This document shows positions 51,193 to 59,895 of a DNA stretch of 64,000 nucleotides, in pieces. Under the pieces are notes generated by a model that did no database searches, had not been told where the DNA came from, and saw only the letters and a list, made by a program, of their open reading frames with translations. Position 1 is the first letter of the stretch. Every line of letters begins with the position of its first letter. Source of the DNA: JACJVV01 sp964581515. Lineage in GTDB: Archaea; Nanobdellota; Nanobdellia; Woesearchaeales; JACJVV01. The position numbers were made by a program, and so were the translations under genes. The stretch is from contig CAZOOV010000001.1 of the NCBI GenBank assembly GCA_964581515.1, positions 186,001 to 250,000 on the forward strand, given 5' to 3'.

Positions 51193-51237
51193 TACTTATT
51201 TAAATAAGTATCTATTTTATACTTAGTATATAAAAGA
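51193..51237. promoter_or_regulatory. Divergent promoter with HxlR-type palindromes
   Basis: TACTTATTTAAATAAGTA (51193-51210) is a perfect palindrome. ATACT-T-AGTAT follows (about 51220-51230) and overlaps a TATA (TATATAAAAG, about 51228-51237) for the plus-strand gene. The first palindrome itself contains ATTTAAAT, which can serve as TATA for the minus-strand regulator. Confidence 0.6.
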
Positions 51238-51267
51238 TATCATTAAATGTTATTGAAGATAAGAAAA

Positions 51268-52098
51268 ATGGGAAAAAGAAAAATAGTTAATATTGATGAA
51301 AGCAAATGCAATGGTTGCGGATTATGCGTTCCAAACTGTCAGGAAGGCGCTTTGCAGATGATAGATAATAAAGCAAGACTCATCAGCGATCTTTTTTGTG
51401 ATGGATTAGGTGCGTGTATAGGACATTGTCCTCAAGGAGCTATCACTATTGAAGAAAGAGAAGCAGAACCATATGATGAAAGAAAAGTAATGGAAGATAA
51501 TATTGTACCTAAAGGAGAAAATACCATTAAAGCACATATGTCACACTTAAAAGAACATGGTGCTATGAAATATTTTGATGAAGCTGTTGATTATCTTAAT
51601 GAAAAAGGGATTTCTATCCCTGATCTTGGAGGAAATGAAAAAATGGGAGATTTACCATGTGGCTGTCCAGGAACAGCTATGAGAGAAGTAAAACATGATA
51701 ATGAAACAAACGCAGGCAATAATACAGAACAAACTTCTGCACTAACACAATGGCCTGTACAAATGAATCTATTGCCACCACAAGCACCATTTTTTGAAAA
51801 TTCACACCTACTTGTTGCTGCTGATTGTGTGCCTTTTGCAACACCTAATTTCCATTCTAAACTACTTAACGGAAAGTCACTTGTTATTGGATGTCCTAAA
51901 CTTGATGACATTGAAGGCTATACTGAAAAACTAACAGAGATATTCAAATTGAATAAGATTAAGAGCGTTACAGTTGCTATAATGGAAGTTCCTTGTTGCT
52001 ACGGCATGTATGCTGCTGTAGAGCAAGCAGTGGAAAACAGCGGTAAACAGATTCCTGTGATAAAAGAAGTGATAGGAGTCAACGGCGAGATACAGTAA
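51268..52098 (+). CDS. Ferredoxin-domain Fe-S protein
   Basis: 276 aa from ATG 51268 (an upstream ATG at 51247 lies too close to the TATA). N-terminal ferredoxin domain with CNGCGLCVPNCQEGAL as cluster one and CDGLGACIGHCPQGAI as an atypical second cluster (C-x5-C-x3-C). Later Cys sites LPCGCPG, VAADCVPFA, IGCPKL and MEVPCCYGM suggest a further bound cofactor. Such proteins occur in anaerobes near hybrid-cluster or redox genes, but the reaction is not established. It is divergent from the HxlR regulator and presumably its target. Confidence 0.8.
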   Translation: MGKRKIVNIDESKCNGCGLCVPNCQEGALQMIDNKARLISDLFCDGLGACIGHCPQGAITIEEREAEPYDERKVMEDNIVPKGENTIKAHMSHLKEHGAMKYFDEAVDYLNEKGISIPDLGGNEKMGDLPCGCPGTAMREVKHDNETNAGNNTEQTSALTQWPVQMNLLPPQAPFFENSHLLVAADCVPFATPNFHSKLLNGKSLVIGCPKLDDIEGYTEKLTEIFKLNKIKSVTVAIMEVPCCYGMYAAVEQAVENSGKQIPVIKEVIGVNGEIQ

Positions 52099-52217
52099 GA
52101 TTAGCTGTGTTTCAACATTTATTTGTAATCTTATACTAATATAACTTATATGATTATCGTTCTATAACCATCAAATAGTAGCAAAAACCTTAAAAAAGCA
52201 GGAATAATCCTCTATTC

Positions 52218-54722
52218 ATGGACCTAAAAAAGCACAGTGGATTATACAGACGTATGGCTGTTGCATGCGAACCTGAACAAAAGGCAAGACTAGATGAAAT
52301 ACTGCCTGGATACACTGGTGAACCTGAACTATTAGGGCATTTTCTAAATAAATTTGGTTCAGATAATCCTTGGGAAGCGAATAATAACGCGGTACTAAAA
52401 AGAGCAGTAATCAGAAAAAAAGATGAATTAGCTGATGAGCAAGAGATATTAGGCGTTAGCGTTTCAGGACATAAACTGACAAAACAGATGTATGTACTAG
52501 CACATAAATTTGATCCAACAAGAGGATGGATATCTGGTTCACAGGCTATAACAAAAATTAAAGAATTAGTAGGTGATTATGCTTTTACTCCAGAGGGTCA
52601 AGAAGAAATAAGACAAAAGAAGAAAAAACAAGCACAGCAAACTGTTAAAGAAGTAGGGACATGTCTTGAAGATTTTCTGACTAATCCTGATATGATAACA
52701 GATGTCAGTGGGAGAATTGCAAAACAAAAACTTCATGATATACTGCAACTTGATGATGAGTTAAGAGCAAGATTACAAAAGCTTGATGAAGTAGTATATG
52801 GAAAGAATGCAATTGTTGATGAAGGATGCAAAACATATCTTTTAAGTGCTGATCCAGGAGGACAATTCTTAGGATGGTTCAAAAGACAAAAAGATAGATT
52901 GCCACAAAGCATCAGAGATATCTATACTACTATTACAAATCCGCATATAGAAGTTCCTGATAATGAAAGGGGCTTTATGATGACTGCACTTATCGCTTAC
53001 TCTGCAGCAAATATGCCTATCAGAAGAGAGGCAGTGATTGGAAGCTGGCAAAAAGATCTGACATTAATCATGGGACTTAGTGATGCACATCCAATAATTG
53101 CAAAATATGGGAAACCAGACTTAAGCCCAATAAGACATATACTACAGCAAAACGAGATAACTTTAGTTGACGCAACAAGAGTGTATGATGTATATCCAGT
53201 AAATGAAGTAAGAAAAGAAATAAACGGCGAATATAGTTCTAGATTTAGTAATGAAATTGATTCAATAAAAGAAATTCTTGAGCCACTCTTCAAAAAAGAT
53301 GGTAAGATGAGAGATGATAGCTATGGTTCCAGTGTCCCACTTGAAAGATTAAAAAGAAGCGTCTATTTCTCAACATTAACAAGAAATGATTTCGCTTCAG
53401 TAATGGAAATAATAAGACTTGAAACCATTGCAAACAGCACTGAAGAAACATATGCTGCTGTTGATATTGATAAATTCAAAGAACTGACTGATTCAATAGT
53501 ATGTTCTGCTAGAAAAGTAGCTTATATGAATAAAAAATTAGAAGAGGGAGAAGTTGTCGTCGAGAATATTGAAGAAGCTGAAGAGCTTGCAGATGATCTT
53601 AGAGATAATATGTTCAGAGGTAGCAAGTATGATATTGTAGAGAATTTTGGAGAGAAAAATGGTATTGAACTTGATGAAGTGATAAGAAGATGCTCTGCAG
53701 TCCATAAAAATAATGGGGCTTGGTTTACTGTTGAGGGTTATGAAATAAAAGAAGCTGCAGAAACTGGATTATATAATAGTAAAAGCGACTCTCTTACTAC
53801 ATTGACTAAACTTGCAGAGAATATCACACCTGTCAGTGAAGTTGGTGAATTGAAAACAGAACTTGACACAGTACTTGCACATCCATTAATTACAAATATG
53901 TGGGGATATAAATCAGATACTGAATATTTATCCAAAGCAGGTCTTGCAAGTTGGCAAAAACTTGCTGAGAAAGGAAAAGCGCTTGTTGAGAGATTAGATC
54001 AAGAAATTGCAGAAGTTAATGGAGATGATTCTGAAAAAGTCACAAAACTTCTTGAAAAAAGAAAAGCATTATCTGATGCCAAAGTATATTCATACAGTGA
54101 ATTCTCAAATTCATTCTCTATGAAAGAAAGCAGATTTAGCATATCAGCTACAAGCACTGATGGAATAAACCATATAGACATTAAAAATCTTGAAGGAAAA
54201 GTTGAAGGTTATACAAAAGCTTCTGAACTGGATGATGAGTGGGTACAAAGAGCTAAATTTGTAGCTAGAGGAGAAGCAAACCCAATATTAAACACATTAG
54301 GGTACAAAACTCCGAGCAATGCAACATTGTCAACAATCTTCAAATGGAGAGATCAAGAAGAATTTGGAGAAAATGCTTATGTAAGTGATAAATTTGTCGA
54401 AATAGTCAATAAAGCATATGAAAAAGTAGATGAACTCCAAAGTGATCCTTCATTGATAGTCAAAGGTAGACAAGAATTCCAACATGGAATTGCAGGAGAC
54501 ATGTATAAAGTAGGAATAATTGGAACAAAATTCAAAGATAAAGAAACCTTCAAACAAAGATTCAAAGGTTATTTCTGGAGAGACAAACAATGGAATTCAC
54601 GTTATGATGTAGGCCGGATTGGAGTTATGGGGCTTATGGAAGCCATAAAACAATATAATGCAGACACTGGTTCTAACTGTAGATTGAGATTAGAAGTTAC
54701 ACAACATGGTACGTTATCTTAA
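52218..54722 (+). CDS. 834-aa hypothetical protein
   Basis: No family recognised. Soluble, no signal or membrane helices. It begins MDLKKHSGLYRRMAVACEPE. Long charged helices occupy residues 130-160, 420-470 and 590-630. Globular, beta-containing parts are around 200-300 and 640-834, the end having FQHGIAGDMYKVGIIGTKFK and WRDKQWNSRYDVGRIGVMGL. It is preceded by CCTTAAAAAAG about 26 bases from the ATG, so leaderless. It stands alone between the Fe-S gene and a convergent radical SAM gene. A lineage-specific large protein with unknown role. Confidence 0.7.
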   Translation: MDLKKHSGLYRRMAVACEPEQKARLDEILPGYTGEPELLGHFLNKFGSDNPWEANNNAVLKRAVIRKKDELADEQEILGVSVSGHKLTKQMYVLAHKFDPTRGWISGSQAITKIKELVGDYAFTPEGQEEIRQKKKKQAQQTVKEVGTCLEDFLTNPDMITDVSGRIAKQKLHDILQLDDELRARLQKLDEVVYGKNAIVDEGCKTYLLSADPGGQFLGWFKRQKDRLPQSIRDIYTTITNPHIEVPDNERGFMMTALIAYSAANMPIRREAVIGSWQKDLTLIMGLSDAHPIIAKYGKPDLSPIRHILQQNEITLVDATRVYDVYPVNEVRKEINGEYSSRFSNEIDSIKEILEPLFKKDGKMRDDSYGSSVPLERLKRSVYFSTLTRNDFASVMEIIRLETIANSTEETYAAVDIDKFKELTDSIVCSARKVAYMNKKLEEGEVVVENIEEAEELADDLRDNMFRGSKYDIVENFGEKNGIELDEVIRRCSAVHKNNGAWFTVEGYEIKEAAETGLYNSKSDSLTTLTKLAENITPVSEVGELKTELDTVLAHPLITNMWGYKSDTEYLSKAGLASWQKLAEKGKALVERLDQEIAEVNGDDSEKVTKLLEKRKALSDAKVYSYSEFSNSFSMKESRFSISATSTDGINHIDIKNLEGKVEGYTKASELDDEWVQRAKFVARGEANPILNTLGYKTPSNATLSTIFKWRDQEEFGENAYVSDKFVEIVNKAYEKVDELQSDPSLIVKGRQEFQHGIAGDMYKVGIIGTKFKDKETFKQRFKGYFWRDKQWNSRYDVGRIGVMGLMEAIKQYNADTGSNCRLRLEVTQHGTLS

Positions 54723-54738
54723 GAATTATTTAGATTTC

Positions 54739-55746
54739 TCATTTAATTTTAGTAATATTTTTGTTCATATTTAAAAGATATTGATCAAGCTTAATCTTTA
54801 TCTCACTTTTCATATCTTCATCAACTTCTAGAATGCCGATTTCTTTATCCCAACCAATATCCTGTAAAGTTATAAGTGTTCCATTGAATTTTCTTCCAGT
54901 CAATTTTGCCTGACGTTCAAATTCTTTTGCAATTTTTGTTCCAAAAAGTTTTGTTGCCTTGAATTTTGAAATAGAATTTGATCCTGCCCTTAGAAGAGTA
55001 GGAATATAATCAAGCCTGTCTTCCCAAATACCACACTCAATGTCGAGTTTAGGAAAGTTTAAACGTAAATTTGCTATCCACCATGCTTGGTCTTCTTTTG
55101 TTGGTGGACTTGAGTTTTCATAAGGAGTTCCTTTTTGTGGATTTAAACCATATACGTGAATTTTTGTTATATTATATTTCTTTATGAATTGTTCCAATAG
55201 AGGAAAATCTTCCTTCTTCTCGCCTAAACCTACAATGAATGTCATTGCACATGAAAGATTTTGCTTTTGTGCTTCCTGAAACATTTCTTCATAAGGTTTA
55301 ATTGGTTTTGAAGGACATACTTTATCATGAAGCTCTGGATTTACCGTCTCAATTGAACCAACTATGCCTTTAATATATGGTTTAAACATAGTGATTTGTT
55401 CTTTTGATAATGAACCAATATTAAGCCAAACCTTACCAACTATCTGGCTTATAGTTTTAAGCATGAATCCCATTTCTTCGTCAGAGAAAACTCCTGTTCC
55501 TCCTGAAATAAAACCTATATTCCACCCTAAATTCTTTGCTAAGATTGTCTCTGCAAATAAGCTTGCAAAGCTTCTTCTTGACATCTTTAATGGCTTATCT
55601 TTTGGTTGAGTAGACATATAACAATAAGCACAATCACCAATATTGCAGCCCCAACTGAAGAATATAGCTCTTTCAAAGCAGACTTCGTTTGGAAAATTAT
55701 CTAGATAAACCTTGTTTGCCTTATCTAGTAGAGTATTAAGTTCCAT
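54739..55746 (-). CDS. Radical SAM protein, BioB/HmdB-like
   Basis: 335 aa. The cluster motif is WGCNIGDCAYCYMST (Cys34, Cys39, Cys42), spacing CX4CX2C instead of the usual CX3CX2C. A glycine-rich FISGGTGVFSDEEMGFML binds SAM; then GIVGSIETVNPELHDKV and MTFIVGLGEKKEDF complete the barrel. C-terminal residues resemble the BATS-type domain of biotin synthase relatives. No biotin, thiamine or hydrogenase-cofactor genes lie nearby, so the reaction is unassigned. A TATA (TTTTATAAAA, 55767-55776 region) is about 26 bases before the ATG. Confidence 0.85.
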   Translation of the reverse strand: MELNTLLDKANKVYLDNFPNEVCFERAIFFSWGCNIGDCAYCYMSTQPKDKPLKMSRRSFASLFAETILAKNLGWNIGFISGGTGVFSDEEMGFMLKTISQIVGKVWLNIGSLSKEQITMFKPYIKGIVGSIETVNPELHDKVCPSKPIKPYEEMFQEAQKQNLSCAMTFIVGLGEKKEDFPLLEQFIKKYNITKIHVYGLNPQKGTPYENSSPPTKEDQAWWIANLRLNFPKLDIECGIWEDRLDYIPTLLRAGSNSISKFKATKLFGTKIAKEFERQAKLTGRKFNGTLITLQDIGWDKEIGILEVDEDMKSEIKIKLDQYLLNMNKNITKIK

Positions 55747-55921
55747 AAATAGAAGGGTTTGTTAATGTTTTATAAAACTTAAGAAAAAGTAAGAAATATT
55801 CAATAAAAAACAATGAAAAGAGAGAAAGAAAATAGGAAAAGAATGGAAAAAAAGAAATAAAAAAAGATAATGAGAGAAAAAGAATGAAAAAAGAAAAGAG
55901 AAAAAAAGAAAAAAGTGGGCT

Positions 55922-57289
55922 TTAAGCTCCACATCCTGCTGCTGCACTAGGTGCTGCACCTGCTGGTGCTGCTTCCCAACCAAAACCTGGTGTTGGTGCG
56001 CCTACATCAATTTCTTCTTCACATTCCTCAGGTTGATCTGAGAATGCAAAACAGATTGCACTAAGTAGACTTTTTGCATCACGTCCAGCTGATGGTTCTG
56101 CTCCATTGATTCTTAATGAAGGTGAACCTCTTACACCATATTTTTGGTTATCTGCATCATGTAAGTTGAATGGTGGGAACTGACCTTTCCATTTTGACTT
56201 GTCATCATAATCAGCTGAAATGCCAAACTCTGCATCAGCATCACTTACACATGAAGCAATTGCATCAGTATCTAGTTCTAATTCTTCCATACATGCTTTT
56301 CCTTCAGCAGCTGAACCTGCAGTTGTACCTAAGAAACATTCAAGATAATCAAGTAATTTATCTGGATATTCCTTATCTATACAATACTGATTCATCTGTT
56401 CATCGATCTCTTTTTGTTCATGCATAGCATAATTAACAAACTTCAACTGGAAATCTATCTTGTCTCCAAGAAGCTGTGCAACTGGAAGGATACCTTTTTC
56501 CATCTGAGTTCCATAAGGACAATGTGACATTACAAAAAGCTCAACAATTGGCTTATCTGCTTTTTCAACACATTCCCATACACCTGAACAATCAGGGGAT
56601 GCGCAGTCAACTAGACCATCGCCTGTATCATCTTTTCCATTACCACAAACTTCTTTTGTAGGGTCATATTCTGAACCAACCCTTAAAGAAGTATATTCAC
56701 CCGCTGGTTCAACATATTGTGCAACTTGACTATATGATGAATCTGCTTGTGCTTCTTTATCAAACAAGAATGCTGGTAGAGTTTTTACATTTGCTGATTT
56801 GAATAATGCTTCTCCTTCTGCATCGCTGTAATCTACTTCTACTATCTCAACTTGAGGAAATACATTCTTCAATTGTGAGATTACTTGCTGAGCTCTAGCG
56901 TCACAGTCTGAGCACCTTGCATCATTTAATAATGTGATCTTTATGTCACCACCTGTAGCAGTCGGTGCATTTGTTGGTGGTGTAGTTGTTGTGCCACCAT
57001 TATCTGGTGTTTGCTTTTCACATGAAGACATATTTATTGCCAAAGACAATATGAATAATGCTCCAAAAACAAATGTGAGAATTTTCCACCAATCTAATTT
57101 ATTTTCTTTTTTAACAGATTTATGCTTATGAGCGTGATGTTCTACATGCTCTTTTTTAGCACTTTCATGTTTACTTTCTTTTTTTTCGTGATTTACTTTC
57201 TTTTCATGATCTGTTTTTTTATCATGTTCTTCTTTTTTGTCATGATTTTCTTTTTTATCATGATCTACTTTCTTATCATCATCATGCAT
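55922..57289 (-). CDS. Membrane-anchored DsbA/thioredoxin-fold protein
   Basis: 455 aa. The N-terminal 60 residues are cytoplasmic repeats of H-D-K-K and H-E-K-K type (Lys/His/Asp). A membrane helix follows at about 68-90 (WWKILTFVFGALFILSLAIN) with SSCEK just outside. A thioredoxin-like domain with CSDC (about 125-128) and a second DsbA/GILT-like domain with MSHCPYGTQMEKGILPVAQL (about 255-275) come next. Multiple later cysteines and the ending AAAGCGA complete it. Probably an extracytoplasmic disulfide oxidoreductase or isomerase serving Cys-rich exported proteins such as that at 33291. The Lys/His repeat may bind metal or nucleic acid. Confidence 0.85.
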   Translation of the reverse strand: MHDDDKKVDHDKKENHDKKEEHDKKTDHEKKVNHEKKESKHESAKKEHVEHHAHKHKSVKKENKLDWWKILTFVFGALFILSLAINMSSCEKQTPDNGGTTTTPPTNAPTATGGDIKITLLNDARCSDCDARAQQVISQLKNVFPQVEIVEVDYSDAEGEALFKSANVKTLPAFLFDKEAQADSSYSQVAQYVEPAGEYTSLRVGSEYDPTKEVCGNGKDDTGDGLVDCASPDCSGVWECVEKADKPIVELFVMSHCPYGTQMEKGILPVAQLLGDKIDFQLKFVNYAMHEQKEIDEQMNQYCIDKEYPDKLLDYLECFLGTTAGSAAEGKACMEELELDTDAIASCVSDADAEFGISADYDDKSKWKGQFPPFNLHDADNQKYGVRGSPSLRINGAEPSAGRDAKSLLSAICFAFSDQPEECEEEIDVGAPTPGFGWEAAPAGAAPSAAAGCGA

Positions 57290-57361
57290 TTTTGAACTAC
57301 CCCCTAATTTTGTATAGCCACGATAATAAGGCTTTGATTTATAAAAGTTATGTATGTAAGA

Positions 57362-58966
57362 TCATTTTTTATATCCAATAGCAGCTTTAATAAGTCCTAA
57401 GAATAAAGGGGCAGGAGTCTCAAGTTTTGATTTAAGCTCAGGATGTGCTTGAGTACCTACAAAATAAGGATGATTTTCTATGCAGATGAATTCAACAAGA
57501 CGTTTATCTGGAGAAAAACCAGCAAGATTAAAGCCGTTTTTTTGCAAGATTTCATGGAAATCAGGATTTACTTCATAGCGATGCCGATGGCGCTCATAAA
57601 CAATATCTTGCTTATTATAAATCTTATAAAGTTTTGATTTCTTATCTAAATGAGCTTCATAACTGCCTAAACGAAGAGTGCCACCCATATCAATGTTCTC
57701 ATGCTGACCTGGAAGATACATTATTACTTTATTTTTTGCTTTATTGTCAAATTCTTCTGAAGTTGCATCTTTTATATTACATACATTCCTTGCATAATCA
57801 ATTGTTGCAAGCTGAAGTCCTAGACAAATCCCTAAATAAGGTATATTATTTTCCCTTACATACCTAATAACTTCTATCTTGCCTTCAGTTCCACGATTAC
57901 CAAAACCACCTGGTACGATAACACCCTGAATATTTTTTAGTTTTTCCTTGACATCATCTTGTGATTTGATATCTGTTGTCTCAATCATCCTTATACTTAT
58001 TCTTGCTTTTGTATGGGCACTACAATGAGTTAGCGCTTCTAAAATAGAAGCGTAAGAATCTTCAAGTGCAGTATATTTTCCACATATAGCTATTGTAATC
58101 TCTTTCTCTGGATTATTAAGATTATCTGTTAATTTTGGCCATTTAGTATCTGGGTTTGAACTTAAACCAAGTCCCAAAAATTCATTAAGCTTAGATACTA
58201 TCTTTTGTTCTTGGAAAACTTTTGGAAGTTCATATACATAGTCAACATCATGTGCTGAAAGGACTGAACTTTCTGCAACATTACAGAAGATACCTATCTT
58301 TTTCTTTACATGTTCAATGATTGGCTCTTTACACCTACATAATATCAATTGAGGTGAAATTCCACGTTCAAGCAATTGTTTTACACTTAATTGTGTTGGT
58401 TTTGATTTCTGTTCCTTAACTGCTTCAAGTATTGGAATGTATGTAAGATGAACAAACATTGTATCCTCGGGTGGAAGTTCAAGTGAAAGCTGTCTTACTG
58501 CTTCTATAAAAAGCTCATTTTCTATATCTCCAACGGTTCCACCTATCTCTATAATTACTATATCTGCTTTCTCAGTCTTGCCTACTTCCTTGAAATGCTC
58601 TTTTATCAAGTCAGTAACATGAGGTATGAATTGAACAGTCTTTCCTAGATAATCACCTCTTCGCTCCTTTTGCTGGACTCTTGAGAAAACCTTACCCATT
58701 GTAAGAGACTGCTTTTCAGTACAAGTACAGTTAAGAAATCGTTCATAATGTCCAAAATCCATATCAACTTCTGAACCATCATCAAGGACAAAAACCTCAC
58801 CGTGCTCCTGAGGATTCATTGTTCCAGGATCAGTATTAAGGTAACCATCACATTTTATAGGTACAATCTTATATTTTGAAGACAGAAGATGACCAATACT
58901 AGCGCCGGAGATTCCTTTGCCTAGGCCAGAAAGAACTCCACCTGTAACAATAATGTATTTGGGCAT
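57362..58966 (-). CDS. pyrG: CTP synthase
   Basis: 534 aa. It makes CTP from UTP, ATP and glutamine. The N-terminal synthetase domain has GGVLSGLGKGISGASIGHLL, KCDGYLNTDPGTMNPQEHGE and IEIGGTVGDIEN. The C-terminal class I glutaminase has the nucleophile Cys in YLGICLGLQLA (about residue 373) with His/Glu in GTQAHPELKSK. Full normal length. A TATA-like TATTTAAATC (minus strand, about 58987-58996) is about 26 bases before the ATG, indicating a leaderless mRNA. It works with UMP kinase at 16803 in pyrimidine nucleotide supply. Confidence 0.97.
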   Translation of the reverse strand: MPKYIIVTGGVLSGLGKGISGASIGHLLSSKYKIVPIKCDGYLNTDPGTMNPQEHGEVFVLDDGSEVDMDFGHYERFLNCTCTEKQSLTMGKVFSRVQQKERRGDYLGKTVQFIPHVTDLIKEHFKEVGKTEKADIVIIEIGGTVGDIENELFIEAVRQLSLELPPEDTMFVHLTYIPILEAVKEQKSKPTQLSVKQLLERGISPQLILCRCKEPIIEHVKKKIGIFCNVAESSVLSAHDVDYVYELPKVFQEQKIVSKLNEFLGLGLSSNPDTKWPKLTDNLNNPEKEITIAICGKYTALEDSYASILEALTHCSAHTKARISIRMIETTDIKSQDDVKEKLKNIQGVIVPGGFGNRGTEGKIEVIRYVRENNIPYLGICLGLQLATIDYARNVCNIKDATSEEFDNKAKNKVIMYLPGQHENIDMGGTLRLGSYEAHLDKKSKLYKIYNKQDIVYERHRHRYEVNPDFHEILQKNGFNLAGFSPDKRLVEFICIENHPYFVGTQAHPELKSKLETPAPLFLGLIKAAIGYKK

Positions 58967-59073
58967 TTCATAATAGGCAAGATAATGATTTAAATAGAAT
59001 GTTGTTATAGAGAATATAATCTTGTTACCATTTTTGGGTAATTTTTATATATAGGGGAGATGAAAGAGTACAT

Positions 59074-59895
59074 ATGAAAGGAAAGGATGGACAGACGAGT
59101 ATTTTTCTGATTATAGGGATAGTTCTAGTGATAGTAGTGATGATAGCATTGATTATGAGAGGGCCTCAAAATAAATTAGAAGTAGATAATGAGATAAAAA
59201 AGATAGACATAAGGGATATTAAATTTTATCTTGAAGAGTGCATTAGTGATGAAGTAAAAATGATGATTCCAATGGTAATAAGTGAATCAGGACTATATAC
59301 AAAAGGACGAAATGAGACTATCAATCTCAAAAATAAAAGTATAGGATATTATTTATTTCATGATAACTTAACAGTTCCAAATAGTAGTCAAATAGCAAAT
59401 ATGATTCGATTCTTCGCATTAGATATCACTTCTTATTGTGTTTTACAATTTGAAGAAGTACAAAGATTTGAAGATAATTGGGTAAATTATTATGAAGTTG
59501 AAGTAGAGATAGGACAGCAAATAACAAAAGTGGATATAAATTTTGAGATAATATCAAAACTAGGAGACAAAGAAAGAAAAGATATAATTATAATAACTAA
59601 TGTTTTAGAACAAAGGGTTCCGGATATGCTTAATGCTTCCAAGAAAATTGCTGATTATAACAAAGAGCACCCTTATGAACTAAATCTTGATAATGCAATC
59701 AATGCTAGTGAAACTATGAGTTTTGGTTTGAATATAACTAATAATGGTAATGGAACATTAATTTATACGTTATTTGATAATAGCACTGATTATTATGAGA
59801 TGAATTTCGCCACCACTTACAAAACATATTCCTGTGGTGATCTTCCCATAGATGAGAATGTAATGCAAGCAGGTATAGAGCTCTGTTTAATATGA
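59074..59895 (+). CDS. Pilin-like membrane-anchored protein (QTSIF signal)
   Basis: 273 aa. It begins MKGKDGQTSIFLIIGIVLVI, the same design as MKNKSQVSVF at 9310-10293: basic leader, Q-x-S-I/V-F, hydrophobic helix to about residue 30. The ectodomain has YLEECISDE near residue 52 and a second Cys about 75 residues later, as in the 327-aa homologue. It ends with a short beta region and CLI. It overlaps the amidase gene by 4 bases. The paired arrangement with a secreted partner is the same as at 9310. Probably an exported subunit processed by a prepilin peptidase; peptidase and target not in the window. Confidence 0.7.
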   Translation: MKGKDGQTSIFLIIGIVLVIVVMIALIMRGPQNKLEVDNEIKKIDIRDIKFYLEECISDEVKMMIPMVISESGLYTKGRNETINLKNKSIGYYLFHDNLTVPNSSQIANMIRFFALDITSYCVLQFEEVQRFEDNWVNYYEVEVEIGQQITKVDINFEIISKLGDKERKDIIIITNVLEQRVPDMLNASKKIADYNKEHPYELNLDNAINASETMSFGLNITNNGNGTLIYTLFDNSTDYYEMNFATTYKTYSCGDLPIDENVMQAGIELCLI

